A DNA stretch of 64,000 nucleotides from Aquatica leii (GCA_035610365.1 CM069436.1:61457505-61521504), one strand, 5' to 3'; shown: positions 48,201-53,454, counted from the first letter of the stretch. The notes: generated by a model not told the origin, from the letters alone. Numbers and translations: made by a program.

Positions 48201-48323
48201 ATTAAAAAAAAAAGTTTTACAAATGCATGCTAAGTAAATTAAAATTGAAACTCACCTGATTTTTACCTCTTTGCTTTGCCATTCTGTGTGACGATCGAAG
48301 CTGATGAGAATGGCAGCAATTTC
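180..48323 (-). CDS. Camta: Calmodulin-binding transcription activator (CAMTA), 11 exons, both ends outside the window
   Basis: CAMTA proteins are nuclear transcription factors that bind DNA through a CG-1 domain and respond to calcium through calmodulin. Joined exons give about 1,090 residues in the family order: CG-1 (exons at 48.3, 32.6, 4.55 and 4.3 kb), a low-complexity acidic and Gln/Asn/Ser/His-rich activation region, TIG/IPT (2.55-2.77 kb), ankyrin repeats (1.7-2.2 kb) and a Ser-rich tail. Diagnostic words seen are GYCWKKRKDGKTTREDHMKL, RRCYWLLQ, DIVLVHYLNVP and SVIFEYK. The N-terminus before EIAAILISF and the C-terminal IQ motifs are not in the window. Exon phases match at most junctions. 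Two introns are giant (about 15.6 and 28.0 kb) and hold most of the transposon debris; those between exons 4 and 9 are about 50 bases each. Two or three one-base indels interrupt the frame, more likely assembly errors than decay. I am very sure of the family. Confidence 0.95.
586..698 (-). CDS. Camta: Camta exon: Ser-rich tail, RFDRSMSLPL segment
   Basis: Reads RFDRSMSLPLSSPLS, then HDNSFDSEHSDGPHSRKM and DFAL. The acceptor is TTTTTCGTCAG and the donor TTAT then GTAAGT. Phases fit both neighbours: two bases (AG) enter and one base (T) leaves. The introns on each side are 599 and 319 bases. Confidence 0.88.
1298..1572 (-). CDS. Camta: Camta exon: Ser-rich tail with RPSIDSGIHM motif
   Basis: The reliable part reads DESNEQSLNSSNKALNF, then LIKRPSIDSGIHM and FKSKTYCINNSKLSR, ending at a strong donor (TCTAG then GTAAGA). 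The 5' boundary is uncertain. The best acceptor (TTTTGTTGTAG) gives a 52-base intron like its neighbours, but the frame from it meets a stop unless one base is missing near 1526-1532. The alternative is a weak acceptor (AATTTAG) with the exon starting at 1537, which is in frame without any correction. Confidence 0.85.
1625..1953 (-). CDS. Camta: Camta exon: ankyrin repeat continuation and Ser-rich tail
   Basis: Begins MWACVKGHTETAVMLYKWN, completing the ankyrin repeat opened by GYTPL in the previous exon; this Met is internal, not a start. A charged helix (DLVKELEKLEARRDKAN) and a Ser/Ala-rich segment (ISPASSVASLTSIASTSKS) follow, ending GVFLRPGVVTR. The preceding intron is 50 bases (1954-2003), with acceptor CTTTTAG. 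The donor is CCAG then GTTTGT. Confidence 0.93.
2004..2279 (-). CDS. Camta: Camta exon: first ankyrin repeats
   Basis: Encodes 92 codons including FEDRLVSYCQTM, then GMTLLHLAASLGYSRLVCAL, a textbook ankyrin helix pair, and the start of a second repeat (DDDGYTPL). In CAMTA the ankyrin repeats follow the TIG domain and serve as protein-binding surfaces. The donor is TTG then GTATGT. The acceptor is TTTTAG at 2280-2281, or four bases further in if the alternative splice is used. Confidence 0.92.
2329..2558 (-). CDS. Camta: Camta exon: end of TIG domain and linker
   Basis: Encodes HEAGLATLQVACNGCVISNS, then VIFEYK, the closing strands of the TIG/IPT domain. A linker with a short helical stretch (LLKFTLLQRLEAMDDRLQIK) follows. 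The preceding intron is 49 bases (2559-2607). The 3' boundary is ambiguous: CAC then GCAAGT (a GC-AG intron, exon ending at 2329) or GCAA then GTACTT (exon ending at 2325 and the next starting at 2275). Both keep the frame open. Confidence 0.88.
2608..4132 (-). CDS. Camta: Camta large exon: linker, activation region and start of TIG domain
   Basis: The exon starts TAETVEAIVSQLMEKQRV, followed by a conserved Cys-rich motif (LECGCPDSTCADGKSC). About 400 residues of Ser, Asn, Gln and His-rich low-complexity sequence follow, including a run of five His near 3397-3411 on the reverse strand. An acidic segment (NLDAFDMLGEFPDLEGLD) resembles an activation domain. The end encodes the start of the TIG/IPT fold (ITDYSPEWAYPE, then VLVTGPWHSS and PTTLVQDGVLRCYCP). 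The TIG part is read in one frame to base 2734, in another to about 2670, and then in the first again. This requires one extra A at 2731-2733 and one missing T at 2669-2672 (reverse-strand sense). Confidence 0.93.
4188..4379 (-). CDS. Camta: Camta exon: end of CG-1 domain
   Basis: Exactly 64 codons, from NPDIVLVHYLNVPYPDD through KEWTKEELISQLKPMFF to NELEIS. It completes the CG-1 domain and begins the acidic linker (SEDEPDLNNELE). The acceptor is CCTTACAG and the donor is the weaker TCG then GTAATT. The next intron is only 55 bases (4133-4187). Confidence 0.94.
4521..4592 (-). CDS. Camta: Camta exon: CG-1 domain, YGCYVHS segment
   Basis: Exactly 24 codons, phase 0 at both ends, reading CIYGCYVHSAIL through FHRRCYWLLQ, an invariant CG-1 segment. 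The acceptor is CTTCTAG and the donor CAG then GTGAGC. It follows an intron of about 27.96 kb and precedes one of 141 bases. Confidence 0.94.
4593..7859. other. Camta giant intron, 5' (low-coordinate) part without recognised genes
   Basis: AT-rich intronic DNA of the 28-kb intron. Short open frames near 5.7-6.1 and 7.5-7.8 kb have no recognisable motif and look like chance frames or eroded repeat. I see no RNA gene, tandem repeat or transposase motif here. Confidence 0.6.
7860..10300 (+). pseudogene. Decayed hAT-superfamily transposase (KIAA1586-like)
   Basis: Fragments in changing frames match the plan of the hAT-derived KIAA1586-like proteins. An N-terminal piece (DDNSLPKFWNTKQ, near 8.1 kb) is followed by FRTMCNLVKNCRPYKDMQKL and GTILHSKRTCVKIADLIG (8.39-8.52 kb). 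Next come a catalytic-fold piece (FGIILDKSTSLS) and ILSTRWIATSLRTVRGVW (9.02-9.07 kb). The end is RLLSSVEFVKNSEL (9.51-9.55 kb) and the dimerisation motif ECERAFSAMNLIITDK (about 10.06-10.10 kb). There are many stops and frameshifts, so it is not functional. An AT-rich block (9123-9455) interrupts it. No intact terminal inverted repeats or 8-base target duplication were identified, so the borders are approximate. Confidence 0.8.
10301..14700. other. Intronic DNA of the Camta giant intron, no recognised gene
   Basis: Mostly AT-rich with two less AT-rich patches (12.6-12.8 and 12.9-13.2 kb). The patches carry short reverse-strand open frames without recognisable motifs. Two small adjacent hairpins lie at 13548-13593. 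Nothing else supportable was seen. Confidence 0.5.
14720..16223 (+). pseudogene. Tc1/mariner (IS630)-superfamily DDE transposase with four short introns, inactivated
   Basis: Exons read RLGSRGKELVANLIEFFQ, an HTH-like stretch (RVAAALKINISTVTCVSQAL), then FLDETWIFQNGTVNRSW with the first catalytic Asp. RYIVLHAGNEEGFINGAELI and STIVLDNALYHRS (second Asp) follow, then QLPPYHCIFNPIKLIWG, and it ends EVAPLI-like with SESDDSGSDFSN and a stop at 16221-16223. Introns of 54-58 bases fit consensus at 14831-14887, 15065-15122, 15428-15484 and 15806-15859. Damage: no ATG where MPGR would be expected, frameshifts near 15250 and 15715, a stop near 15777, and NPIK where the family has NPIE, so the third acidic residue is lost. 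It lies in sense orientation opposite to Camta. Confidence 0.85.
16240..18400. other. Intronic DNA, no recognised gene
   Basis: A reverse-strand open frame of 86 codons at 17237-17497 sits in a less AT-rich patch but shows no family motif. A repeat copy occupies 18149-18315 (listed separately). Nothing else was recognised. Confidence 0.5.
18149..18315 (+). repeat. Diverged direct repeat, copy 1
   Basis: Shares an ordered set of blocks with 19951-20158: GATGTCA(T/C)TTTCTT, then GATAA(C/T)GCACT, then CTTTGACAGC(G/A)AATT and GCATTCTGA. Same orientation; copy 2 is about 40 bases longer. The two copies bracket the hAT remnant at 18.4-19.4 kb. Confidence 0.6.
18416..19420 (-). pseudogene. Decayed hAT transposase, C-terminal part (ZMYM1-like)
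   Basis: The clearest piece is the C-terminal dimerisation domain at 18416-18520: LEIAMRIYLTLPL, then CTAERNYSTLKRVKTETRL, which is typical of hAT transposases of the zinc-finger MYM-type 1-like group. Upstream on the reverse strand, to about 19.4 kb, many short broken frames give family-like words such as LNGLQSQMFSELK and ASDLELEFFYQL. Stops and frameshifts are frequent. No termini were identified. Confidence 0.75.
19951..20158 (+). repeat. Diverged direct repeat, copy 2
   Basis: Second copy of the repeat at 18149-18315, in the same orientation, with extra sequence between the GATAATGCACT block and the CTTTGACAGCAAATT block. It could be a fragment of the element that carried the hAT remnant between the copies. 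Confidence 0.55.
20445..21065. mobile_element. Non-autonomous hAT-like element with imperfect terminal inverted repeats
   Basis: The left end (GAGAGGTTCTCAAACTTTTT followed by CGGAGCACCTT) and the reverse complement of the right end (CTGGTGTTTCACAAACTT and CAGTGCTCCGCGAAAAGG) are alike. GGTTCTCAAACTT is a familiar hAT-type terminus. The interior is AT-rich and non-coding. No convincing 8-base target duplication was seen, so it is old or the ends are approximate. Confidence 0.5.
21070..24630. other. Very AT-rich intronic DNA, no recognised gene
   Basis: Long A/T-dominated stretch with only short chance frames on both strands. No transposase motif, RNA gene or clear repeat was seen. Confidence 0.55.
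24640..25720 (-). pseudogene. Decayed Tc1/mariner-superfamily transposase (relative of the 14.7-16.2 kb element)
   Basis: Reverse-strand reading gives an HTH-like stretch (VNQTTKRTAECLGIS, about 25.6 kb), then RSKPRSTRKIETDGFLKALL and EDTSSALYGEMF (25.41-25.51 kb), and RYRENGWTVFYTHETW (about 25.2 kb). The C-terminal signature PVAHCEFNPIEPIWAYCKN lies at about 24.65-24.71 kb. The family has DET in the first catalytic motif; here it is HET, so the first Asp is lost. The later Glu in NPIEP is kept. Multiple stops and frameshifts are present, and the middle of the catalytic domain is poorly preserved. Confidence 0.75.
26193..26690 (-). pseudogene. Tc1-like element, 3' half with terminal repeat
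   Basis: The element starts with the terminal repeat TATACTCTGTGACATTGAAA at 26193; the same repeat closes the element at 53.45 kb, inverted. Reverse-strand reading gives the end of a Tc1 transposase: LLFHQDNTRPHIARHFMD (about 26.5 kb, second catalytic Asp) and LLESMPRRF near the C-terminus (26.36 kb). The N-terminal half and the other terminus are absent. The forward-strand open frame here is only the antisense shadow. Confidence 0.8.
26800..28745 (+). pseudogene. Pogo/Tigger-like DDE transposon remnant
   Basis: A start-like MPRNHKRKTGVFVEKF lies at about 26.88 kb, behind AT-rich DNA. About 550 bases of degraded frame follow. The C-terminal part of a DDE_1 transposase then reads RVQPLDVTFYSSLKADYN, SRPGEKIVPNIAADLFN and TNGFEVIRIFPVN (27.59-27.80 kb), typical of pogo/Tigger and jerky-like proteins. 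A Lys-rich tail follows and is tandemly duplicated. Possible termini are the GTAATATCGGC inverted motif near 26803 and the related GATATTAC motif near 28733, followed by GCGGGGTA. The catalytic Asp region (about 27.48 kb) is frameshifted. Confidence 0.75.
28029..28716 (+). repeat. 344-bp tandem duplication, two units
   Basis: Unit 1 starts near 28029 and unit 2 near 28373; the period, measured from matching CCCAAATATTTACC blocks at 28037 and 28381, is 344. The units differ at roughly eight or nine positions, several of them homopolymer lengths. They encode the Lys-rich end of the pogo-like transposase, so the duplication arose inside that element or after its insertion. Confidence 0.9.
28750..29865. 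other. Intronic DNA, no recognised gene
   Basis: Moderately AT-rich sequence with short reverse-strand frames (28.74-29.07 kb) that show no family motif. No repeat or RNA gene was recognised. Confidence 0.5.
29870..30025. mobile_element. MITE, inverted-repeat hairpin with AGGCGGGTTGCAC ends
   Basis: About 156 bases. The left arm AGGCGGGTTGCACAAAGCAA continues to about 29901, and its exact reverse complement ends at 30025. The inner part is less perfect (TTGTTACA-like and ATTATTTCT-like pieces pair). TTAA stands on or next to each edge, which fits TA- or TTAA-targeting elements. It carries no coding capacity. Confidence 0.85.
30111..30284. mobile_element. MITE, near-perfect hairpin with GGCCCGGTTTCACC ends
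   Basis: About 174 bases. Arms of more than 80 bases pair with about two mismatches (one in the terminal GGCCCGG/GGTCCGG, one in the ACGATTAAA/ACGAATAAA block). The loop is about ten bases and lies close to CTTAAAACCA. It is flanked by TTAA on the left and TAAG on the right. The near identity of the arms implies a recent insertion. In the Camta pre-mRNA it would fold into a long duplex. Confidence 0.92.
30877..30912 (-). ncRNA. Hammerhead-ribozyme-like core, repeat type 1
   Basis: On the reverse strand the order is CUGAAGA (30906-30912), U, GAGCUU, a ten-base loop, AAGCUC, then GAAA (30879-30882) and CG. The six-base stem pairs perfectly, as stem II of a hammerhead should. Stems I and III and a cleavage triplet were not established. 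It is inferred from motif only and could be a coincidence or an eroded Penelope-like terminal repeat. Confidence 0.4.
31559..31772 (+). other. Unrecognised protein-like open stretch
   Basis: About 70 codons without a stop, rich in Lys, Asp and Glu (ALNPDLDTAIKYSKVTITEQ, then a KSKKHKRTP end and a stop). The composition looks more like real protein than most chance frames here, and it ends in a basic tail. There is no clear start, no domain I can name, and no neighbouring exon. It could be a fragment of a transposon protein or of a processed pseudogene. Confidence 0.2.
32552..32687 (-). CDS. Camta: Camta exon: CG-1 domain core
   Basis: This 136-base exon encodes the most conserved CG-1 block, including RPKSGSMLLYSRKKVRYR, GYCWKKRKDGKTTREDHMKL and KVQGTE. 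The basic cluster is the expected DNA-binding and nuclear-targeting surface of the family. The acceptor is T-rich (TTTTTTTTACAG) and the donor is GAG then GTAAGT. It ends in phase 0, which matches the Cys-Ile-Tyr start of the next exon nearly 28 kb away. The internal Met at MLLYS is not a start; the reading frame continues upstream across the splice. Confidence 0.95.
36690..37790 (+). pseudogene. Mariner-like transposase remnant
   Basis: Forward reading gives KKPTGRPRSARTPQNINVV (37.0 kb), VQELKESDYKLRLEFYHQM (37.15-37.2 kb), then NNVISRFGNVSWPPRSPDLS and CDFFLW (37.47-37.56 kb). It closes with VYPTQPKTLDELKQRIKYE and ends HLKDAIIKK with a stop at about 37.74 kb. WPPRSPDL and the following Asp (third catalytic residue) are signatures of the mariner branch. 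Several frameshifts and stops are present and the first catalytic block is lost. It is related to the element at 62.55-63.95 kb. Terminal repeats were not identified. Confidence 0.8.
38370..39190 (+). pseudogene. Tc1-like transposase remnant
   Basis: The second half reads FIFMQDNAKPHTTNIVTTAL (38.80-38.86 kb, with the second catalytic Asp), then IPDINPIQHLSGQVDQQQ (38.90-38.95 kb) and KKCIAARGEHTHY near the C-terminus (39.07-39.11 kb). The third catalytic motif has NPIQ where Tc1 has NPIE. The first half is recognisable only as scattered words (LLREVYSQREVAVF). Several in-frame stops are present. It is a different Tc1 lineage from the 26.2 and 53 kb copies. Confidence 0.75.
39200..41980. other. 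AT-rich intronic DNA, no recognised gene
   Basis: Almost entirely A/T-rich to about 40.8 kb. The stretch 40.85-41.9 kb is less AT-rich but shows no motif I recognise. No long open frame occurs on either strand. Confidence 0.5.
41990..42500 (-). pseudogene. Non-LTR retrotransposon (RTE-type LINE) reverse transcriptase C-terminal tail
   Basis: Reverse-strand pieces match the conserved end of RTE-like endonuclease-reverse transcriptases: ALRDIFKDDIPITMKRKAFD (about 42.40 kb), LERSMLGVTLVDRISNKE (about 42.3 kb), then RRSRGKLPTCWTNDVKRLG, TNWQQRAQNKESWKWM and REVYV (42.03-42.16 kb). Frames change between the pieces and stops are present. Only the 3' end survives, as is usual for 5'-truncated LINE copies. 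Confidence 0.75.
45180..45216 (-). ncRNA. Hammerhead-ribozyme-like core, foldback left arm
   Basis: On the reverse strand: CUGAAGA (45210-45216), U, GCAAG, loop, CUUGC, GAAA (45186-45189), then CGUC. The five-base stem is perfect, and CGUC after GAAA could supply a short stem III and a GUC cleavage triplet, as in the minimal hammerheads reported in Penelope-like retroelements. Motif-based inference. Confidence 0.45.
45336..45372 (+). ncRNA. Hammerhead-ribozyme-like core, foldback right arm
   Basis: Mirror copy of the left-arm core: CUGAAGA (45336-45342), U, GCAAG (45344-45348), loop, CUUGC (45358-45362), GAAA (45363-45366), CGUCAG. The loop differs from the left arm at one base while core and stem are unchanged. 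Confidence 0.45.
46321..46349 (+). ncRNA. Hammerhead-ribozyme-like core, repeat type 3
   Basis: CUGACGA (46321-46327), A, GAACUU (46329-46334), loop AGACC, AAGUUC (46340-46345), GAAA (46346-46349). The stem of six is perfect. GAAA is followed by GC rather than the usual CG, so this one is less canonical than the 45.2 kb pair. The flanking repeat recurs at 59.8 kb. Confidence 0.35.
46321..46438 (+). repeat. Dispersed repeat, single copy of the unit folded back at 59.8 kb
   Basis: Contains the ribozyme-like core, then CACCATTTACCCTAAAAATA and TATGTTTTATGGTGAAAGTT with a TTATGTCTAAAA end. The same ordered blocks occur at 59891-59953, and the first block occurs inverted at 59778-59850. It adjoins the 5' end of the R1-type LINE. 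Confidence 0.8.
46640..47345 (+). pseudogene. Mariner-like transposase remnant with one short intron
   Basis: Forward reading gives APLVKDIRNRMKQSSIKAVA and KLSAATG, an intron at 46731-46782 (GTATAA to TTTTTAG, 52 bases), then LSVGTCHKALKKNL. TNEAWFHLSGYVNNQNYGTW and ITENPHTFVETTLHLLKVGV (46.91-47.02 kb) follow, then TINAERYRNIFGKFFEQQHD, FGYFLQDNTTEYTTGATIEF and DLTPLDFYLYGHLKN. The first catalytic motif has TNEAW where TDEAW is expected, so that Asp is lost; the second and third Asp are visible. Several frameshifts are present. No terminal repeats were found. Confidence 0.82.
47350..48255. other. AT-rich intronic DNA next to the first Camta exon of the window
   Basis: No open frame of note. 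At 47380-47400 a short stretch (TTAATATGTTTTATGGTTAA) resembles the end of the dispersed repeat at 46.4 kb and may be another fragment of it. Confidence 0.4.
48256..48323 (-). CDS. Camta: Camta exon (first in window): start of CG-1 domain
   Basis: This 68-base exon encodes EIAAILISFDRHTEWQSKEV plus KI and two bases of the next codon, the early part of the CG-1 domain. It has a clear acceptor (TTACAG before GAAATT) and a strong donor (CAG then GTGAGT). It leaves two bases (AG), completed by the first G of the exon at 32.69 kb to give Arg and restore the CG-1 text RPKSGS. The preceding exon, which in this family encodes a sequence near HRWNTNE, was not found between 48.3 and 64 kb, so it probably lies further upstream. 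Confidence 0.92.
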
Positions 48324-51300
48324 CTGTAACAAGAGTTTATGATTAATTCTTTTTTTTTCGATTTAAACAAAAATTTTCTTTGTTACGGTAATTATAAATT
48401 TAAAAAAATTGCCCCCTTTGTCTTACTCTCTCGACCCTATTAAATATTGTAAAAAGTTTAAATATTAGAGTGAATTTTGAATACAAGACTTCATTTGTTT
48501 TCTTTGTAAATACGTATACACTTTTAATTAATTATAAAGCTACTACTGTTGAAGTAAAGAGATAAAGTTAATGTTTAATTTACTGTCGGAGTAAAATAAA
48601 AACGTTGTATGTTTACGGTTGTAATTAAATGTATTAAAGTTTTATTTCTTTAATTATACAAAGAGGGAGCTTTTTTTTAATAATATTTAATAAGAAAAAA
48701 GCTACGCAGTTGTGTTGACACGCGTGTTTTTATTTAACAAACTTCTTGGTTTTTCTTCTTGTCGTTCAACAAACGGAACTGCAAAAAAATTGCTTAAGTA
48801 CGTAATTAGTTAAACGTTTTTACGTTGCAAAACGTGCGCGTAAAACATTTGTCGTAATTTTTTTTTGTAATTAAGTTTCATTCTGTAGAGAAATAAATTT
48901 ACACTTTTCGTTATAGACTATACAATGATTTCCATCAACCCATTGAAAACTATTAACCAGTGGTGGGCATTTACACGTTAATAATAATTTTTTACACGTG
49001 TACGTAGAAAATGCGTAGACAATGTAAAAATCCTAGATAATGTAGACAATGACGTAGAGAATGTAGAAGAAACGCCATTTTTTATATTTCGCCCGTCGAC
49101 AACTGTCAAAGTTGTCGTCGTTTTTACTTAAACCGAAATCAGAATCGAAATTTATCCAAAATAGAAATTGAACCCGAATTGCTATTTATCTATCGATTCT
49201 TCTCGGTTTTCTTTTAAAAGTTTCTAAACATCATTAACCGTAATTACTTACAATTTTTAGATAGGTCAGGTTCTCACTTGCTTACTCGGCAACACTCATT
49301 TGCAATTTATCACATTTGTTATGTTAAAAATATTTCGATGTGATTTTCATACTGTATGAAATTTGTCTCGGAAGTACTTTTTACATACAAACGTCATCTG
49401 TTTTTGCGACATGTGTGGTTACATTTTCAATCGACCAATTTCGATTTCGTTCAGAACGAAAGTCAGACGAAAGTCTGTAGATTTGTACATTATTAGATAT
49501 CTTAAATCATCATTGGCACCTCTTCTTCCACCTTTGAAAAAGTACTGAAAGTCGTGTTGAACCTAGGTTAATTGAGAACATTGAAACCATTAGCTAATTG
49601 CTACAATTATAAATGAGTTGGAAGGCCCATTTAACGAAATATTAGTATTCATTTGGGGGAAACTTGGCGCATCTGTTTTTTTTCTCATAGATGTATGAAC
49701 CTAAAAAATTTATTTGTGCTAACGCTATATGTACGTGATAATTTACTTTTCAGCTAATTTTAAGAAATTGTGAGAAAGGTGCTAACCGCATACTTCGGAA
49801 AAACAAGTATTGTATTTCCTATTTAAATTTTCTCTGATCTACGTTGTCAGTGGTTTGCAAGCATGTCTGTACGTACATATTATGTTTGTTGTCACAATTA
49901 AGTATAAAACTTTTAGTTGTAATATATAATTAAACAGGATGCTTTATTTCGCTTAATCACAAGACAATGGATATTTGTGTTATATTTACCAATGTAAATT
50001 TGTTCCTTTGAGAGTGTAAAAATTAGGCCGATGCGACTTGTTGCCCAACCGAAGAAGGCTTTCATGAACGATTACTGCCTGTGATATTTACCTAAGTACC
50101 CTTAATTGATAGCATCTATGTTATTCTACATCGCTTCTTATTTTCTAACCTCTCTGTCTTTGATAAAATAAATATATTCGTTGGTATCACCTTGTTTTGT
50201 CATTTGTTTTTCTTTCAGTGTTAAATAGATTTAAACGATATTTCCCATTACTAGCTTCCAACCGTTTTGACGCCTTTTTAAATTGGTTTATGATCAGCCC
50301 ATCGCGACTTGGGATCCAGTGGCCAACGGCGCTAGTTGCCTGCATTTTAGTTACGAATAAATTCTTATAACACATTCTTTTACACGTTCTGTAACTATCA
50401 GAATCAGTGCTCACGAGTAATCATTCATTGACAGATATTTCCGATTATTTATAAATCACAGAACCAAATAAATATAACTCATTTGCTATTGCTTTTCAAA
50501 ATTCAGCATTATTTGTTTTTGTAAAATAAAATATGTAGTAGTTGGCTTTTTTTTTTAAAGATATTTTAAATGTTTTGTCGCATTAGTCCAAGCAAATACG
50601 ATTGCTAGGTGAAAAAAATTTCTTATCATATAGGTTAAACATTGAAAGTTTTAAAGTATTCTATATATTTATGAAATGAAGATTAGAAACCGAAGTGCTA
50701 ACATAATGTCAATTATAAGTATGTACGATATTGTAAACTATAACGTTCAACGGTGTTTTCTCTTTGCAATATGCACGATCACATCTATTAATTTAAACTT
50801 AACTATATAAAATGTTACTTCACTTTTACTGTTACTGTCGTTATTACGTTTCAATGTTACTGTGTTTTCTGTCAATACCTAATGTCACTCTTAAAACGCA
50901 ATTTTACATTTACTGTCGCAATACAAATGCCCTCATCTGCACCAATTAAACGTCACCTCTGTGAGTTACACAAAAACCAACAAAATAGAACAGAAGTCTT
51001 ATTTGATTCCATGCACAGCACATATTATACAAGCGCAGTTGACTTAACTACCTTCATTTGTTCAAAATAACATTGCTAGCACTCGCCTGGGCACTCGGTT
51101 AAGAATACCGTTGGCGGGTTTGTGGCATTAGATAAACCTTCTACATACGCTCCGCGATCAACAAACCGACGGTTCGAAACACAATTTTGGCTACGAACGT
51201 TTTAACCGCAGCAACTTTTATATACACTATTGAAGATAAAGTTATCGCAGCTGCTGGCACCAGTTAATCTTAGTTAAAAAATTTAAAGTTTACTCATTCC

Positions 51301-52170
51301 GATAACGGGGTTTCAAATGAGTTCCGTATCATTATTTTCCGTCACTACCTTAGTATGCTCATAAAACTTTTCTTATCCGTCACTTGGTATATTTCGCATC
51401 TTCCACTTTTCATTTCAGTTGGCAGCGGTGCAGTGATGTAACGACTTTCTTTATGATTCACGATTTTGACATTTTACACGATTTATTTATAATTCGAATG
51501 AAATTAAAATTAGCCGATGTTTATGGAAAGAACCGCTAAGGTATGTTACGCTTAGACGTTTTGCAATTAGATTTAATTTTTTTCCTTCGTTTTTAGCATT
51601 TATTACTGTATCAATAAATCACGTGTTTGGGACATTTAATAATTCCCTCGTCGATTGAAATAAGCGGAAGACACATTTCTTAAACTTGTCGGAAATGTCG
51701 AGTGGGTAAGCTAATGGGATCTTCTTATGGATTCTGTCGATGCACTTATAATTGCACCACCGGACTTAATTACAACTTAACTTCAAATCTGAAGGGATTG
51801 TTTGTAAACTAATTATTCATATTTGTGCGCCAATAGTTATTTACAACAATTTTATATGATACAATACAATTTAAAAATTATATTTTAGATCTAGTATATC
51901 TTCTATAATTTACTTGTTAATTACTTCTATTGTACTATTGTTAATCTTATACTTTACAAACGTCAATTCCAAAACGAATTTACTTTTTTTTATCTTATAC
52001 GTAATCTACTTGTATTTTTTCAGTTGTGTATAAGTGTGAACAAGCATCTGTAAGTACTCTCGTACTCGCACCCCACGCCACTTTCCGATATCACAGCTGC
52101 CGCTGCCTTTACTTTGTTTAGGTTAAATTTGATGGTAATTGAAGCACTTCAACCAAGTGCACGTTCTAAC
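48324..52170. other. DNA upstream of the first visible Camta exon, no recognised gene
   Basis: AT-rich, with short unrecognised frames (for example 49363-49548, 50187-50414 and 50882-51070). A GTAGACAATGTA-like short repeat lies at 49012-49070. I looked for the missing N-terminal CG-1 exon here on the reverse strand and did not see it. Confidence 0.45.
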
Positions 52171-52173
52171 CTT

Positions 52174-52376
52174 CTCGTGCCAGGAGTGGGTAATTTCCGC
52201 GTCGGCTACTTTCCATGAACGTGGTAGCCGTCAGGCTCCATTTGCAAAATCAAACCCTGATTCCCGGTTACCTGTTATTAGTAGGCTCATAACCTACCAT
52301 CGAAAGTTGATAAATCAGACATTTTAAATATCTATTACCGGTGCGTAACGTGACATAAAGTTAGTCAGATTCCAAT
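52174..52376 (-). pseudogene. 18S ribosomal RNA fragment, degraded
   Basis: The forward strand is antisense to eukaryotic 18S rRNA. Conserved blocks occur in order: CGTGCCAGGAGTGGGTAATT, GTGGTAGCCGTCAGGCTCC, ATCAAACCCTGATTCCCGGT, AACCTACCATCGAAAGTTGA and ATCAGACATTTTAAA, with a weaker match continuing to about 52376. Small deletions (TTCTC missing within the AGCCG-CAGGC region) and many substitutions show it is a dead copy of about 200 bases, not an rDNA unit. No 5.8S, 28S or spacer was seen beside it. Confidence 0.85.
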
Positions 52377-52489
52377 TTATGTAACGACGACGTCGCAAAC
52401 CGCTGGCTTTTTCTACTACTTCTTGTGGTTTCTCTGTTAAACATGTTTTGAGAGTGTGATTACCCTTAGAGACGACAGCGCAAAAATTA

Positions 52490-53449
52490 CCGCCAATTAA
52501 GCGAATTTAACAGAGGTCGGTTTTTGTAGGAAATTTGCAAACCGGAACAAATCCACTATCATATGCTGTTATTAAGCATTTATTAGAGAAAGTCAGAATC
52601 GTCGTCAAGAAGGAACTGCGAGACGAAGGCAAACATATGAGGTGCAAGACCGCAATTTTTAAGTTATGGCAATAAACGACCGATTTTCCAGTACCAGATC
52701 AATCGCCAATCAATAGGTAGATAATCAAGGTCGTCCTGTAACCCTTCAAACAGTTTACCGTCGAATCAGAAGTTTCGAATTGTAATCTTATCATTCGCAT
52801 CTTGTGATACCATTGACAGCTCAACATCGACATCAACGTTTGGAGTGATGTAGGTTTGCGCCTCCACTAAAATCTGGAATGGCATAAAATCGTCGTCAGT
52901 GATAAATCCCGATTCTGATAAAGACGTGGTGAATGGGATGTGCACCACAATGTGGGGATTATGGTATAGTGTGCTATAGCCTATGGGAGTAACTCTCGTT
53001 TGGTATATAGCAATATGAACACCCGGCAGTATCTTAACGAGGTAAAATAGAACCCCATATTCTTCCATTTCGTCAGCAATTGGAAGACCTACTTTTTCAG
53101 CAGGTTAATGACCGTCTTCACATAACAAGATACACTATATACTGATTTGAAGAGATCAATGTTGATCTCTTACCATGGCCATCCAGATCTCCCGACCTTT
53201 CGTCGATTGAACACATGTAGAAGACTAAGGAACTTGGCGCATGCTCCACAAACACAGAAAGCTTTCCGGATGAATTGCATGTTGCTTGGGATACAATAAC
53301 TCAAGAGGAGCTGGAATCGATGCCACAAAGAGCGATTTCATTAAAATGTTAATCATTTGTTACCTCTGACTAGCTAAACCTTCCTGCCAAGTTTAGTCAC
53401 AAAATTCCCACCCTTGCTTAGTGTTGCAATTTCAATGTCACAGAGTATA
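52490..53449 (+). pseudogene. Tc1-like element, nearly full length, inactivated
   Basis: Forward reading gives RRQEGTARRRQTYEVQDRNF, AINDRFSSTRSIANQ and GRPVTLQTVYRRIRSF, then HLVIPLTAQHRHQRLEWC (52.8 kb). The C-terminal half reads WPSRSPDLSSIEHM (about 53.18 kb) and LESMPQRAISLKC (53.31-53.35 kb). The right terminus at 53.42-53.45 kb is the inverse of the repeat at 26193 (CAATTTCAATGTCACAGAGT then ATA). The third catalytic motif has SSIEH where SPIEH is usual, so the Glu is kept. Many stops are present. The matching left terminus was not found, and the border with the rRNA fragment at 52.38 kb is unclear. The long reverse open frame at 52766-53068 is antisense. Confidence 0.8.
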
Positions 53450-53454
53450 GGTAA

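Noticed and set aside
48950..49075. CAGTGGTGGGCATTTACAC followed by GTAGACAATG-like repeats, resembling a hAT terminus
   Set aside because: No inverted partner end was found nearby, so the similarity alone does not support an element.
52766..53068. 100-codon reverse open frame
   Set aside because: Antisense shadow of the Tc1-like transposase on the forward strand; no independent motif.
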